Positions 15,532-24,628 of a stretch of 64,000 nt of DNA are shown here, piece after piece. The notes beneath the pieces are model-generated. The model was not told where the DNA came from, did not search any database, and saw nothing but the letters and a program-made list of their open reading frames with translations. The DNA comes from Desulfomicrobium baculatum DSM 4028 (GTDB lineage: Bacteria; Desulfobacterota; Desulfovibrionia; Desulfovibrionales; Desulfomicrobiaceae): the NCBI RefSeq assembly GCF_000023225.1, contig NC_013173.1, forward strand, positions 2,606,501-2,670,500, given 5' to 3'. Position 1 is the first letter of the stretch. Each line of letters starts with the position of its first letter. The position numbers and the translations under genes were made by a program.

Positions 15532-16577
15532 GCATGCACAAATGCGGTCTCTTCTACACGACCTACGCCCGCGAGGACGGACTATTCCCCTCGAAGTTCC
15601 AGAAGACATGTCTGGCCCTATTTTTCGCGGCGCTGCTGGCCTGCCCGCAGTTTCTGGACTCCTACGTCATGTCCATCCTGAACCTGATCCTCATCGCGGT
15701 CATCGGGGCGGTCTCCCTGAACCTGTTGACCGGCGTCTGCGGCCAGATGTCGCTCGGGCACGGAGCCTTCGTCGGCGTGGGCGCCTACGGCGCGGCGGTG
15801 CTGTCCAACCTGGGCGTGCCCTTTTTCCTGGCCCTGCTCGGCGGGGGGGCGGTGGCGGCCATGGTCGGCATGATCTTCGGCATCCCGTCGCTGCGCCTGA
15901 AGGGCATCTATCTTGCCATCTCCACCCTGGCCGCCCAGCTCATCCTCGAATACGTCTTCCTGCACGCAGGCAGCCTGACCGGCGGAGCCAACGGCCTGCC
16001 CGTCAATGCGCCGGAAATCATGGGCTATTCCTTTGATACCGACTCCAAGATCTTCTACCTCATCCTGCTCGTGACCGTGCTGTGCGTCCTGGTCGTGACC
16101 AACGTGATCCGCACCCGGCCGGGACGGGCCTTCGTGGCCATCCGCGACTACCACCAGTCCGCCGAGAACGTTGGGGTCAACCTGTTCGCCTTCAAGCTGC
16201 AGGCCTTCGGGCTGAGCTCCTTTCTGGCCGGCATCGCCGGGGGGCTCTGGGCGCACTACACCATGTACATCACCCCGGAGCAGTTCTCCATGGGGCTGTC
16301 CATCAGCTATCTGGCCATGATCATCATCGGCGGCATGGGCTCGGTGCTGGGGTCCATCTTCGGGGCCATCTTCATCACCCTGCTCCCTGAAATGCTGAAT
16401 CTCCTGACCACGTCCCTGGGGGGCATCGCCCCGGACTTAAGCGCCATCATCGTGCCCATGAAGGAAGGGGTCTTCGGGCTCATGCTGGTGCTTTTTCTCA
16501 TCTTCGAACCAGAAGGCCTGGCCCGCAAATGGAGGCTGACCAAGGCCTATTGGAAGCTGTTCCCCTTTGCATATTAA
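15528..16577 (+). CDS. livM: Branched-chain-type ABC transporter permease LivM
   Basis: 349 residues with about ten hydrophobic segments. LNLLTGVCGQMSLGHGAFVGVGAY is broken by family-typical residues Gly-Gln and His (SLGHGAF). The cytoplasmic loop FVAIRDYHQSAENVGVN is the ATPase-coupling region of LivM. The N-terminal 30 residues (KCGLFYTTYAREDGL) form a soluble extension. The C-terminus ends in FEPEGLARKWR, also common in the family. It is translationally coupled to livH. Confidence 0.94.
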   Translation: MSMHKCGLFYTTYAREDGLFPSKFQKTCLALFFAALLACPQFLDSYVMSILNLILIAVIGAVSLNLLTGVCGQMSLGHGAFVGVGAYGAAVLSNLGVPFFLALLGGGAVAAMVGMIFGIPSLRLKGIYLAISTLAAQLILEYVFLHAGSLTGGANGLPVNAPEIMGYSFDTDSKIFYLILLVTVLCVLVVTNVIRTRPGRAFVAIRDYHQSAENVGVNLFAFKLQAFGLSSFLAGIAGGLWAHYTMYITPEQFSMGLSISYLAMIIIGGMGSVLGSIFGAIFITLLPEMLNLLTTSLGGIAPDLSAIIVPMKEGVFGLMLVLFLIFEPEGLARKWRLTKAYWKLFPFAY

Positions 16578-16626
16578 CGCCTCGGCCTTCGCGCCGGGAA
16601 AACCTTTCGCCGCATCCGGAGACACC

Positions 16627-17784
16627 ATGAAAAAGCTTCTTGTTCTGACCGTCCTGGCTCTCGTCGCCAGCATCAGCACGGCATCGGCCGCCTACAAGGT
16701 GGGCCTTCTGTCCGACCTGACCGGCCCCACGTCCAGCGTGGGCGCACCCTACGCCGACGGCATCAAGGCCTATGTCGCCTGGCTGAACGACAACGGCGGC
16801 ATCGCGGGCGAGCCCGTTGAACTGATCCAGGTTGACTACGCCTACAACGTGCAGCAGGCCCTGGCCGCCTACAAGCGCTTCACTTCCAGCGGCATCGTGG
16901 CCATGCAGGGCTGGGGCACGGGCGACACCGAGGCGCTGGTCAAATTCGTGGCCAAGGACAAGATCCCGGTCTTCTCGGCCTCCTACTCCGCACACCTGAT
17001 GGACCCGGCCAAGGCGCCCTACAACTTCACCGCGGCTCCCGACTATTCGACCCAGGGCCGAGCCGGTCTCAAATATCTGCGCGAGTCCTGGAAGGAAGAA
17101 CGCGCCCCCAAGCTGGCCTTCGTTTTTCCGGACAACCCATACGGCTCCGTGCCCATCCCGGCCATGAAAGAATATGCCGCCGAACTCGGCTTTGAGATCG
17201 TGGGCCAGGAAAACGTGGATTTGAAAGCCATCGACGCCACGCCGCAGCTCTTGAGCCTCAAGAAGGTCGAACCGGACTTCGTCTGGACCGGCGGCACCAC
17301 CCCGTCCACGGCCGTGATCATGAAGGACGCGCAGAAGCTCGGCATGACCTGCACCTTTTTGACCAACATCTGGAGCAGCGACGAGAACATCTTCAAGCTG
17401 GCCGGCGACGCCGCCAACGGGCACTTCGGCCTGCAGGGCGGCGTCATCTACGGTCAAGACGTGCCCGGCATGAAAATCATCCGCGAACTGACCAAGGAAG
17501 AGCCGCAGATGACCCACTACGTGCGCGGCTTCGTGTCCGCCATGGTCATGTGCGAGGGCATGAAAATGGCCAAGGCGACGGGTGAAGTTACGGGCGAAAG
17601 CATCAAGGCAGCCCTTGAGACCATGCGCGATTTCGATCCGCAGGGGCTCGCCCCGGCCATCAGCTACTTTGCCGATGACCACCGCCCGAACCTGTCCGTG
17701 AACATCACCGCCTTTACGGGCGGCAAGCTTGAATTCGTCAAGACCGAGACCCTGGAACGCAAAAAGGAATGGCTGGGACATTAA
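16627..17784 (+). CDS. Periplasmic substrate-binding protein of the liv-type transporter
   Basis: 385 residues from the ATG at 16627 (GGAG upstream), beginning with a signal peptide (MKKLLVLTVLALVASISTAS, cut near SAA-YK). The mature protein has the type-I periplasmic-binding fold of the LivJ/LivK group: VGLLSDLTGPTSSVG, ADGIKAYVAWLNDNGGIAG, and a GWGTGDTEAL ligand-side loop. The ligand is not readable. Ligases in the operon hint at an aromatic or short-chain acid rather than an amino acid. A gap of 49 bp separates it from livM. Confidence 0.92.
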   Translation: MKKLLVLTVLALVASISTASAAYKVGLLSDLTGPTSSVGAPYADGIKAYVAWLNDNGGIAGEPVELIQVDYAYNVQQALAAYKRFTSSGIVAMQGWGTGDTEALVKFVAKDKIPVFSASYSAHLMDPAKAPYNFTAAPDYSTQGRAGLKYLRESWKEERAPKLAFVFPDNPYGSVPIPAMKEYAAELGFEIVGQENVDLKAIDATPQLLSLKKVEPDFVWTGGTTPSTAVIMKDAQKLGMTCTFLTNIWSSDENIFKLAGDAANGHFGLQGGVIYGQDVPGMKIIRELTKEEPQMTHYVRGFVSAMVMCEGMKMAKATGEVTGESIKAALETMRDFDPQGLAPAISYFADDHRPNLSVNITAFTGGKLEFVKTETLERKKEWLGH

Positions 17785-17875
17785 TTCCCCGGCGAAGGGG
17801 CGCGGCGCGCCGCACAGCCACGCCGTGTCCCTCCACCGCAACACAATTTTGAATACCATCTCTGAGAAAAAACCG

Positions 17876-18673
17876 ATGAATATCCTCCAAGTCATGAACC
17901 TGGAAGTGGTCTACAATGATGTGGTCCTGGTTTTGAAAGGCCTGTCCCTGGACGTGACCGCAGGCAGCATCACCACGCTCCTCGGCGCCAACGGCGCGGG
18001 CAAGTCCACCACTTTAAAAGCCATCTCCGGGCTCCTGGCCGGGGAGAACGGCAAGGTCACCTCCGGGTCCATCCTCTATGACGGCATGGAGACGGTCCGC
18101 CTTGTCCCGGAAAAGCTGGTCCGGGCCGGGGTTTTTCAGGTCATGGAGGGACGCCGCATCTTCGAGGACCTGACCGTGGAGGAGAATCTGCGCTGCGGAG
18201 GCTACACCCAACCCGCACGCCTTTTTGCGCACAACTCCGAAAAGGTGTACGCGTATTTCCCGAGACTTAAAGAACGGCGCCATCAGCTAGCGGGCTACAT
18301 GTCCGGCGGCGAACAGCAGATGCTGGCCATCGGCCGAGCGGTCATGGCCAACCCCAAACTGCTGCTGCTGGATGAACCGTCCCTGGGCCTTGCGCCTTTG
18401 CTGGTGGAGGAGATCTTCGACATCGTGCGCAGGATCAACACGACCGAAGGGGTCAGCGTGCTGCTGGTGGAGCAGAACGCGCGCATGGCCCTGTCCCTGG
18501 CCGACTTCGGATACATCATGGAGAACGGCCGCATCGTCATGGACGGCAAGGGCGAGGACCTGCTCCGGAATCCCGACGTGCAGGAATTTTATCTCGGGCT
18601 TGGACACGGCGGAGAAAAACGCAGCTATCACGACGTGAAGCACTACAGACGAAGAAAACGCTGGCTCGGCTGA
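17876..18673 (+). CDS. livF: Branched-chain-type ABC transporter ATPase (LivF-like)
   Basis: 265 residues from the ATG at 17876; the longer frame upstream contains no family sequence. Walker A GANGAGKSTT, signature MSGGEQQMLAIGRA, Walker B LLLLDEPSLGLAP and switch region VLLVEQNARMALSLAD are complete. The protein has a C-terminal extension beyond normal LivF (after EFYLGLG) rich in His, Tyr and Arg (SYHDVKHYRRRKRW), which could be regulatory. It is the partner of the LivG-like ATPase at the head of the operon. Confidence 0.93.
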   Translation: MNILQVMNLEVVYNDVVLVLKGLSLDVTAGSITTLLGANGAGKSTTLKAISGLLAGENGKVTSGSILYDGMETVRLVPEKLVRAGVFQVMEGRRIFEDLTVEENLRCGGYTQPARLFAHNSEKVYAYFPRLKERRHQLAGYMSGGEQQMLAIGRAVMANPKLLLLDEPSLGLAPLLVEEIFDIVRRINTTEGVSVLLVEQNARMALSLADFGYIMENGRIVMDGKGEDLLRNPDVQEFYLGLGHGGEKRSYHDVKHYRRRKRWLG

Positions 18674-18776
18674 GGCCTTGCGGCAACCATTCGCATGGCG
18701 ACGCAGCCGGAGCGGTTGGTGAACGTCTCTCACTCATTCGCAAACTTCTTCCAAACAACTCTTGATTGGAGCGTTC

Positions 18777-20033
18777 ATGGACAGAACACAGGGCTTTTAT
18801 CATGACCTTGAGACCGAATCCGAATCCGTAAGGACGAACAGGCAGTGGCAAACCATCCAGGCCGTGGTCGAAAAGGCGTTGTCCTTCGAGGGGGAATTCC
18901 GGGAACGTCTGGCCTCGGTGGGCATCGTGGCGGACGAGATCCGTTCCTTGGACGATTTCACCTCCATCCCCGTGCTGCGCAAGAAGGACCTGTCACGGTT
19001 GCAGCGTGAGAAAGGGTTGTCCTGGTTTCTGTCTCGCGCTCCCGGCCGGCTTTCACGCATTTACCAGTCCCCCGGCCCCATTTACGATCCCGAGGGACGG
19101 GGCGCGGACTACTGGGGCTGGGCCGAAGCCTTCTTTGCTGCGGGCGTCCGCGACGGGGACCTGGCGCAGATGACGTTTAGCTACCACCTCACCCCGGCCG
19201 GGCTGATGCTCGAAGAACCCCTGCGCGCACTGGGTTGCGCGGTGATACCGGCCGGCCCCGGCAACTCGGCCGTGCAGCTGCAGCTCATGCAGGAACTGCC
19301 CGTGACCGTCTTCGTGGGCATGACCAGTTTTCTCAAATCGCTGGGAGAAAAGGCTCGGGAAAAAGGGTCCGATCCCAAAAAAGACTTTGGCCTCAAGGTC
19401 GGATTCGTTGCCGCCGAACGCCTGACCGAGAGCCTGCGCACGGAAGTGCAGGAAATGTTCGGCATGATCATTCGTCAGGGCTACGGCACGGCCGATGTGG
19501 GCTGCATCGCCTACGAATGCCGGGAGCTCGGCGGCATGCATCTCTCGAACCGCTGCTTCGTGGAACTCTGCGACCCGGCCACCGGACGGCCCGTGCCCAC
19601 GGGAGAACTCGGTGAAGTGGTGGTTACGCCGTTCTCCCCGGACTATCCCCTGATTCGTCTGGCCACCGGAGACCTGTCGCGCCTTTCCGACTTTCCCTGC
19701 GCCTGCGGCCGCACAACGCCAAAGCTGCAGGGGATTCTCGGACGGGTGGACGACACCGCCAAGGTCCGCGGGCAATTCATCTATCCCGCCCAGGTCGCGC
19801 AGGCCATGAGCCGGTTCCCGCAGATTCTGCGCCATCAGGTGGTTGTCGGCAATCCCGGCGGCAAGGAGACCCTGACCCTGCGCATCGAAACCAATGGACC
19901 GGCGGACCCCGGCGCCGTTGGCGCGGGTTTTCAGGAGGTGATCAAGCTGCGGCCGGTCGTGGTGACTCTCGGCCTGGGAGAAACCATCCCGGAAGGGGCC
20001 CCGGCTCTTGTTGACGAACGCACATACGACTAG
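18777..20033 (+). CDS. Phenylacetate-CoA ligase-like protein with degenerate adenylation motifs
   Basis: 418 residues from the ATG at 18777. Overall layout and several motifs match PaaK: QGYGTADVG at the YGxTE position, RLATGDLSRL, CACGRTTPKLQGILGRVDD, KVRGQFIYP. However, the P-loop that reads SSGTTGKP in PaaK is replaced by YQSPGPIYDPEG, and the C-terminal catalytic Lys (GKAxRV in PaaK) is absent (EGAPALVDERTYD). CxC near residue 315 may be part of a zinc site found in some PaaK relatives. It may bind an aryl acid or acyl-adenylate without making the CoA thioester, or use another chemistry. It precedes the two-component pair by 9 bp. Confidence 0.75.
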   Translation: MDRTQGFYHDLETESESVRTNRQWQTIQAVVEKALSFEGEFRERLASVGIVADEIRSLDDFTSIPVLRKKDLSRLQREKGLSWFLSRAPGRLSRIYQSPGPIYDPEGRGADYWGWAEAFFAAGVRDGDLAQMTFSYHLTPAGLMLEEPLRALGCAVIPAGPGNSAVQLQLMQELPVTVFVGMTSFLKSLGEKAREKGSDPKKDFGLKVGFVAAERLTESLRTEVQEMFGMIIRQGYGTADVGCIAYECRELGGMHLSNRCFVELCDPATGRPVPTGELGEVVVTPFSPDYPLIRLATGDLSRLSDFPCACGRTTPKLQGILGRVDDTAKVRGQFIYPAQVAQAMSRFPQILRHQVVVGNPGGKETLTLRIETNGPADPGAVGAGFQEVIKLRPVVVTLGLGETIPEGAPALVDERTYD

Positions 20034-20042
20034 GAAGCAGTC

Positions 20043-21455
20043 ATGACAAAATTTCCAACGTATCCTGTCCTGCTCGTCGATGACGAGGACACGTGGCTGC
20101 GGTCCTTTTCCCTGGCGCTCAAATCCCACGGAATCGACAACATCCTCTGCTGCAACGACAGCGCAAAGGTGCCTGAAATCCTGGCCACGACCGAAATCGA
20201 GGTCATGGCCGTGGATCTGGCCATGCCCGGCCTGTCCGGGCAGGAACTCATCGACGCCGTGTCCGCGACCAACCCGGACATCCCTATCCTGGTCATCACC
20301 GGCATGAGCCAGGTGGAGACCGCAGTGCAGTGCATCAAGCGCGGCGCTTTTGATTTCTTCGTCAAGACCAACGACAAGAGCAGCCTGGTTTCCGGCATCC
20401 GACACGCCATCGAAATCCGCGAACTCAAGCGCGAAAACAGCAGCCTGCGCACCCGCTTCCTGCAGGACACCCTGGAACACCCGGAGGCCTTTACGCCCAT
20501 CGTGACCTGCTCCAAGGTCATGCGCTCCATTTTCCAGTATATCGAAGCCATCGCGCGCAGCACCCAGCCCGTGCTCATCACCGGCGAATCCGGGGTCGGC
20601 AAGGAGCTGGTGGCCAAGGTCATCCACGATTTAAGCGGACGGCAGGGCGAATTCGTGCCGGTCAACGTGGCCGGCCTTGATGACAACATCTTTGCCGACA
20701 CCCTGTTCGGGCACAAGAAAGGGGCCTTCACCGGCGCCGACAGGGCCCGCCCCGGCCTGGTCGAAAACGCCAAGGCCGGCACCCTCTTTCTGGACGAGAT
20801 CGGCGATCTCCCGCAGGCCTCGCAGGTCAAGCTGCTGCGCCTGGTGCAGGAACGCGAATACCTGCCCATCGGCTCCGACGTGACCCGCAAGACCGACGCC
20901 CGCATCATCGCGGCCACCAATGTCGATCCGGAGAGCATGGGCGAAACGGAACGCTTCCGCTCCGACCTGTACTACCGCCTGCGCGGCCATCACGTGCACC
21001 TGCCCCCCTTGCGCGAGCGCCTGGAGGACCTGCCTCTTTTGATCGACCACTTCCTGCGTCAGGGCTGCCAGCAGCGCAAGCGCCCCGCAGTGCCGGCGGA
21101 ACTCCTGACCCTGCTCCTCGGCTATGACTTTCCGGGCAACATCCGCGAACTGCAGTTTCTGATCCTGGATGCCCTGAGCTGCTCCGGCGACGAAGAACTG
21201 AACATGGACCGCATCAAGGCGCACGTAAACAAGCACCCCGCCGCAGCCCGCAAGGTCCAGCCCGGTGAAGGCACCAGGCTGCAATTCGGCCCGGAACTGC
21301 CGACCTTGAAGCATGTCTGCGCCGAACTCGTGCGCGAAGCCATGCGCCGCACCGGAAACAATCAGGCTCTGGCCGCGAGCATGCTGGGCGTATCCCGGCA
21401 GGCGCTCAACAAGCGTCTCAACAAGCTCCGCGAAAAAGAGGACGGCCAGGCGTGA
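20043..21455 (+). CDS. Sigma-54-dependent response regulator (NtrC family)
   Basis: 470 residues: receiver domain (1-125; LVDDED, phosphoacceptor Asp58 in AVDLAMPG), AAA+ domain (about 150-390) with GESGVGKE, intact GAFTGAD, FLDEIGDLP and arginine finger RSDLYYR, then a Fis-type helix-turn-helix (NNQALAASMLGVSRQALNKR). All parts required to open sigma-54 promoters are present. The Lys partner of the receiver appears as FFVKTND, without the usual Pro. Its stop overlaps the kinase start by 4 bp, so the two form a pair. The likely target is its own transporter operon. Confidence 0.93.
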   Translation: MTKFPTYPVLLVDDEDTWLRSFSLALKSHGIDNILCCNDSAKVPEILATTEIEVMAVDLAMPGLSGQELIDAVSATNPDIPILVITGMSQVETAVQCIKRGAFDFFVKTNDKSSLVSGIRHAIEIRELKRENSSLRTRFLQDTLEHPEAFTPIVTCSKVMRSIFQYIEAIARSTQPVLITGESGVGKELVAKVIHDLSGRQGEFVPVNVAGLDDNIFADTLFGHKKGAFTGADRARPGLVENAKAGTLFLDEIGDLPQASQVKLLRLVQEREYLPIGSDVTRKTDARIIAATNVDPESMGETERFRSDLYYRLRGHHVHLPPLRERLEDLPLLIDHFLRQGCQQRKRPAVPAELLTLLLGYDFPGNIRELQFLILDALSCSGDEELNMDRIKAHVNKHPAAARKVQPGEGTRLQFGPELPTLKHVCAELVREAMRRTGNNQALAASMLGVSRQALNKRLNKLREKEDGQA

Positions 21456-23062
21456 CCGCCGGACGGGCAGACCTGCTGCAGAGGCTGCGCGACCTGGAAC
21501 GCGCAAACCGCCAACTCTCCCGCGAGTTGCAGGATTTGCACGCCCTCATCGATACGCCGCTCAACGTCATGCTCTTTTCCCTCGACCTGAACTACAACTA
21601 CATCGCCTTCAACCAGGCCCACCGGGAATTCGTCAAACACAACTGGAATCTGGACATTCACCCCGGCATGCACGTTTTCGACGTTCTGAACGAGCCCGAG
21701 GAACGCGCCACCTCCCGCCGCAATTTCGACCGCGTTCTGGCCGGAGAATCCTACATTCTGCGACGCAAGTACCGAAAGCCCAAAGGGGAAATCGGATTCT
21801 ACCAGAACACCTACGTACCATTGCAACGAGGGGGCGAGATTCTCGGGGCCGTGGTCTTTGCCCACGACATCACCGAATGGAGCGAGCGCGAAGAGGAAGG
21901 CAAGAAGTACCGCGCCATTTTTGAAAAGGCCCTGGAAGGCATCTACCGCTCCACGGCCGGGGGACGATTCATCGAGGCCAACCGCGAGATGGCCCGCATC
22001 CTTGGCTACGACTCACCCCAGGACCTCATGTCCACGATCACCGACATCAGCCGCCAGCTGTACTGTGACCCCGACGACAGGGAACTGGTCTTTTCCATTC
22101 TGCGCCGCGACGGCGTGATCAAGGATTTCGAGACCCGCATGCGGCGCAAGGACGGCAACGAGATCTGGGTGGAATTCAACGCCAGAATCGAAAAAGACGA
22201 TCAGGACCGCACGGTGTTCATTGAAGGCAAGCTGACGGACATCACGACCCGCAAGGAGGCCGAACGCAAGGCCCAGCTGCGCGGGCAGAAGATGATCCAG
22301 GCCGACAAGATGGCATCCCTGGGCGTGCTGGTGGCGGGCGTGGCCCACGAAATCAACAACCCCAACAGTTTCCTGACGCTGAACCTGCCTCTGCTGCGCG
22401 ACGTCTGGGCCGACGCCCTCAATGTGCTGGACGAATATCAGGAAGAGCATGGAGATTATGTTCTTGGCGGGCTCGAATATTCAGAACTCCGACAGCAGAT
22501 GCCGCTTTTGCTGCAGGGCATGGTCGACGGGTCGGAGCGAATCAAGGATATCGTCTCACGACTCAAGGACTATTCCCGCCAGCGTCCCGAAGGAGAACGT
22601 GAATCAACCGACGTGAACAGCGTCGTGGCCGGAGCCCTGGCGTTCGTGCGGCAGAAACTCAAAACCGCGGCCCCGGGCTATCTGGTCAGACTGGCCGCGG
22701 AGCCTGTGCTGGTGGAAGCCGACCTGCAGCGCCTCATCCAGGTGCTCATAAACCTGCTGGTCAACGCCTGCGAGGCCGTGCCGGCCACGGGCGGCGAAAT
22801 CACCGTGCAGGTCCTGTCCGGATTCGGGGAAGACAAAGCCTGGGCCGGGGTGGAAGTGCGGGACAACGGCTGCGGCATCTCCCCTCTCGACCTCAAATAC
22901 ATCCAGGACCCGTTCTTCACCACCAAACGGGAGTTGGGCGGAACGGGCCTTGGCCTGTCCATCTCGTCGGCCATCATGCACGACCACGGCGGGCGCCTGG
23001 AATTCTCGTCCCAAGCGGGACAAGGCACCACCGTACGCATGCTCCTGCCGATGACACGGTGA
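21452..23062 (+). CDS. Soluble PAS-PAS sensor histidine kinase
   Basis: 536 residues from a GTG that overlaps the regulator stop. An N-terminal coiled coil (LLQRLRDLERANRQLSREL) leads to two PAS domains (about 30-145 and 150-270). The HisKA segment follows with His299 in GVAHEINNPNSFL, and HATPase_c with NLLVNACEAV, DNGCGI and GTGLGLSI. No membrane helix is present, so the signal is cytosolic, possibly the same acid or redox state sensed through PAS. It should phosphorylate the sigma-54 regulator encoded just upstream. Confidence 0.92.
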   Translation: MTAGRADLLQRLRDLERANRQLSRELQDLHALIDTPLNVMLFSLDLNYNYIAFNQAHREFVKHNWNLDIHPGMHVFDVLNEPEERATSRRNFDRVLAGESYILRRKYRKPKGEIGFYQNTYVPLQRGGEILGAVVFAHDITEWSEREEEGKKYRAIFEKALEGIYRSTAGGRFIEANREMARILGYDSPQDLMSTITDISRQLYCDPDDRELVFSILRRDGVIKDFETRMRRKDGNEIWVEFNARIEKDDQDRTVFIEGKLTDITTRKEAERKAQLRGQKMIQADKMASLGVLVAGVAHEINNPNSFLTLNLPLLRDVWADALNVLDEYQEEHGDYVLGGLEYSELRQQMPLLLQGMVDGSERIKDIVSRLKDYSRQRPEGERESTDVNSVVAGALAFVRQKLKTAAPGYLVRLAAEPVLVEADLQRLIQVLINLLVNACEAVPATGGEITVQVLSGFGEDKAWAGVEVRDNGCGISPLDLKYIQDPFFTTKRELGGTGLGLSISSAIMHDHGGRLEFSSQAGQGTTVRMLLPMTR

Positions 23063-23065
23063 GTG

Positions 23066-23149
23066 GTGAATAGTGAATGGAAAAAACATGCCTAAGACAG
23101 ACGCGTTTGCTTTTTTCCGTCCAATCATCATTCACCGACAACTATTCAC
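23066..23149. terminator. Long interrupted hairpin between convergent genes
   Basis: GTGAATAGT (23066-23074) pairs with ACTATTCAC (23141-23149), and inside it GGAAAAAA (23079-23086) pairs with TTTTTTCC (23111-23118). It separates the kinase gene from the - strand gene ending at 23156. Termination in either direction is plausible. Confidence 0.5.
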
Positions 23150-23155
23150 GACCCG

Positions 23156-23386
23156 CTACGGAGTCTTCTCCATCGCCCTTTCCTTGACCATGGCACTGTT
23201 CATGGCAAAGTCGGCAATTCCCGCAACAAGATAGCCCAGTGCCACGAGCACAAGCAACGCGATCAAGAGCTTCATGGTCTGCCGGGGCTGTTTCCAGAAC
23301 AGGAACACGACAACCGCACCCATACCCAGCCCGATCAGCGGGTTGGACATGATCCAGGACCAAATGCCCATCATGAATGCGTGCAT
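23156..23386 (-). CDS. Small two-helix membrane protein of unknown function
   Basis: 76 residues from the ATG at 23386, five bp after GGAGG (a GTG two codons earlier is less likely). Two hydrophobic helices are visible (about 13-30 and 39-60), joined by a short basic loop with a Trp-Lys-Gln motif, then a charged tail VKERAMEKTP. No motif for a function. It follows the yajQ-like gene by 12 bp and is likely co-transcribed with it. Confidence 0.65.
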   Translation of the reverse strand: MHAFMMGIWSWIMSNPLIGLGMGAVVVFLFWKQPRQTMKLLIALLVLVALGYLVAGIADFAMNSAMVKERAMEKTP

Positions 23387-23398
23387 GCGCACCTCCGG

Positions 23399-23890
23399 TT
23401 ATTTTTTCATATTCACGAACTGCAGTGGCAATTCGAATTGCGACTCCCGCAAGAGCGCCATGACCTCCTGCAGGTCGTCTATTTTCTTCCCCGAAACCCG
23501 CACCTGTTCGTCCTGAATGGCGGCCTGAACTTTCAGCTTGCTGTCCTTGATCAGCTTGACCAGCTTGCGGGCGGCATCCTTGTCGATGCCGTCATGCAGC
23601 TTGATTTCCTGCTTGAGCTGACCACGGGAGGTATTTTCGGGTTCACCGAATTCCAGGGCCTTGGGGTCGACTTTCCGGCGCACAAAATGCGAGATGAGCA
23701 TCTCCCGTATGGCCCGTATTTTCATCTCGTCGCCCGTAGTCAGAGAGAGAACCTTTGTCTTGCGATTGAACTCCATTTCCGTGATCACGCCTTTGAAATC
23801 GTAGCGGGTTTCGACTTCCTTGCGCACGTTATTCACCGCATTATCAACTTCCTGCAGATCGATCTCATTCACAATATCAAAAGATGGCAT
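23399..23890 (-). CDS. yajQ: YajQ family nucleotide-binding protein
   Basis: 163 residues, the normal family length. The start [19 protein letters not shown] and the segment TRYDFKG are diagnostic of YajQ (DUF520). It is made of two similar alpha-beta subdomains that bind nucleotides; in some bacteria homologues bind cyclic di-GMP and act with a transcription factor. AGGAGG precedes ATG. Its role in this organism is not shown by the sequence. Confidence 0.93.
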   Translation of the reverse strand: MPSFDIVNEIDLQEVDNAVNNVRKEVETRYDFKGVITEMEFNRKTKVLSLTTGDEMKIRAIREMLISHFVRRKVDPKALEFGEPENTSRGQLKQEIKLHDGIDKDAARKLVKLIKDSKLKVQAAIQDEQVRVSGKKIDDLQEVMALLRESQFELPLQFVNMKK

Positions 23891-24100
23891 TAGTCCTCCT
23901 TTTCGTCTCGCCGTCCATCACAACATGCACGCATGCTGACCTCAAAACCCCAGCGTCGTCAAGCGTCCCAGGCAAATGTATCCCCCGGAGAAGATAATCA
24001 ATACCTCAAAAATACACATATTTCCCCAACGTATCCAGACACGTCCCGAGCGACCCTCCCGGCAAACAGCAGCATACATAAAAGATTATCAACAAAGCAT
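23891..24100. other. Divergent intergenic region, left part
   Basis: About 210 bp between yajQ and the mucR-type gene with no convincing frame. It must hold the yajQ promoter on the - strand, but I could not pick a clear one. The right side contains the promoter listed separately. Confidence 0.5.
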
Positions 24101-24131
24101 TTGACATTCCATCATTCTCTACTATGTAGTA
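24101..24131 (+). promoter_or_regulatory. Sigma-70-type promoter with overlapping palindrome, mucR-type gene
   Basis: TTGACA (24101-24106), 16-bp spacer, TATGTA (24123-24128). The -10 lies inside a perfect palindrome TACTA-TG-TAGTA (24120-24131), a good position for repression. The start codon is 65 bp downstream. MucR/Ros proteins commonly repress their own gene, so autorepression is plausible. Confidence 0.55.
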
Positions 24132-24192
24132 AGCTACTTTGTCTGACGGGCTACATCGTCATCAATGACCCTATTATAGCTATGGAGTAAAT

Positions 24193-24597
24193 ATGGAAGA
24201 TTATCTGAAACAAGCAATCGAAATCGTCAAGGCCCAGGCCTCTGTCCGCAACATGAACGAAGACGAAATCACCTCGATGATCCGCGCCCTGACGCAGAGC
24301 ATTCGCGGTGTCGCCGAAGGCGTCGCCCCGATTGTCGACACTGAACCCGCCGTAGACCCCAAGAACGCCATCCGCGAAAAGAGCGTCATCTGCTGCGAAT
24401 GCGGCAAGTCCTTCAAGGTGCTGACCAAGCGTCACCTTGCCACCCATGGCCTGACCCCCGAAGAGTACCGCGAAAAGTTCGGCTACAAGAAAGGCACCTC
24501 GCTGGTCGCCAAGTCCCTGGCCCGCGACCGCCGCAAGACCATGCAGGGCATGAAGCTCTGGGAAAAGCGCAAAAAGGCCGTCAAGACTCCGGCATAA
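24193..24597 (+). CDS. MucR/Ros-type zinc-finger transcriptional regulator
   Basis: 134 residues. The N-terminal half is helical and probably oligomerises. The C-terminal half has the MucR finger: CCECGKSF followed by LTKRHLATH, giving C-x2-C and H-x3-H, then LTPEEYREKFGYKKGT, which is near-diagnostic. These proteins bind AT-rich DNA and act widely as H-NS-like repressors. The basic tail (EKRKKAVKT) would aid DNA contact. It is followed closely by a terminator, so it is a single-gene unit. Confidence 0.93.
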   Translation: MEDYLKQAIEIVKAQASVRNMNEDEITSMIRALTQSIRGVAEGVAPIVDTEPAVDPKNAIREKSVICCECGKSFKVLTKRHLATHGLTPEEYREKFGYKKGTSLVAKSLARDRRKTMQGMKLWEKRKKAVKTPA

Positions 24598-24601
24598 ATG
24601 T

Positions 24602-24628
24602 AAAAACCCTCCTCGCGAGGGTTTTTTT
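24602..24628 (+). terminator. Rho-independent terminator of the mucR-type gene
   Basis: AAAAACCCTC and GAGGGTTTTT pair around a 5-nt loop, and seven T residues follow. It is 4 bp after the stop codon. Confidence 0.9.
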
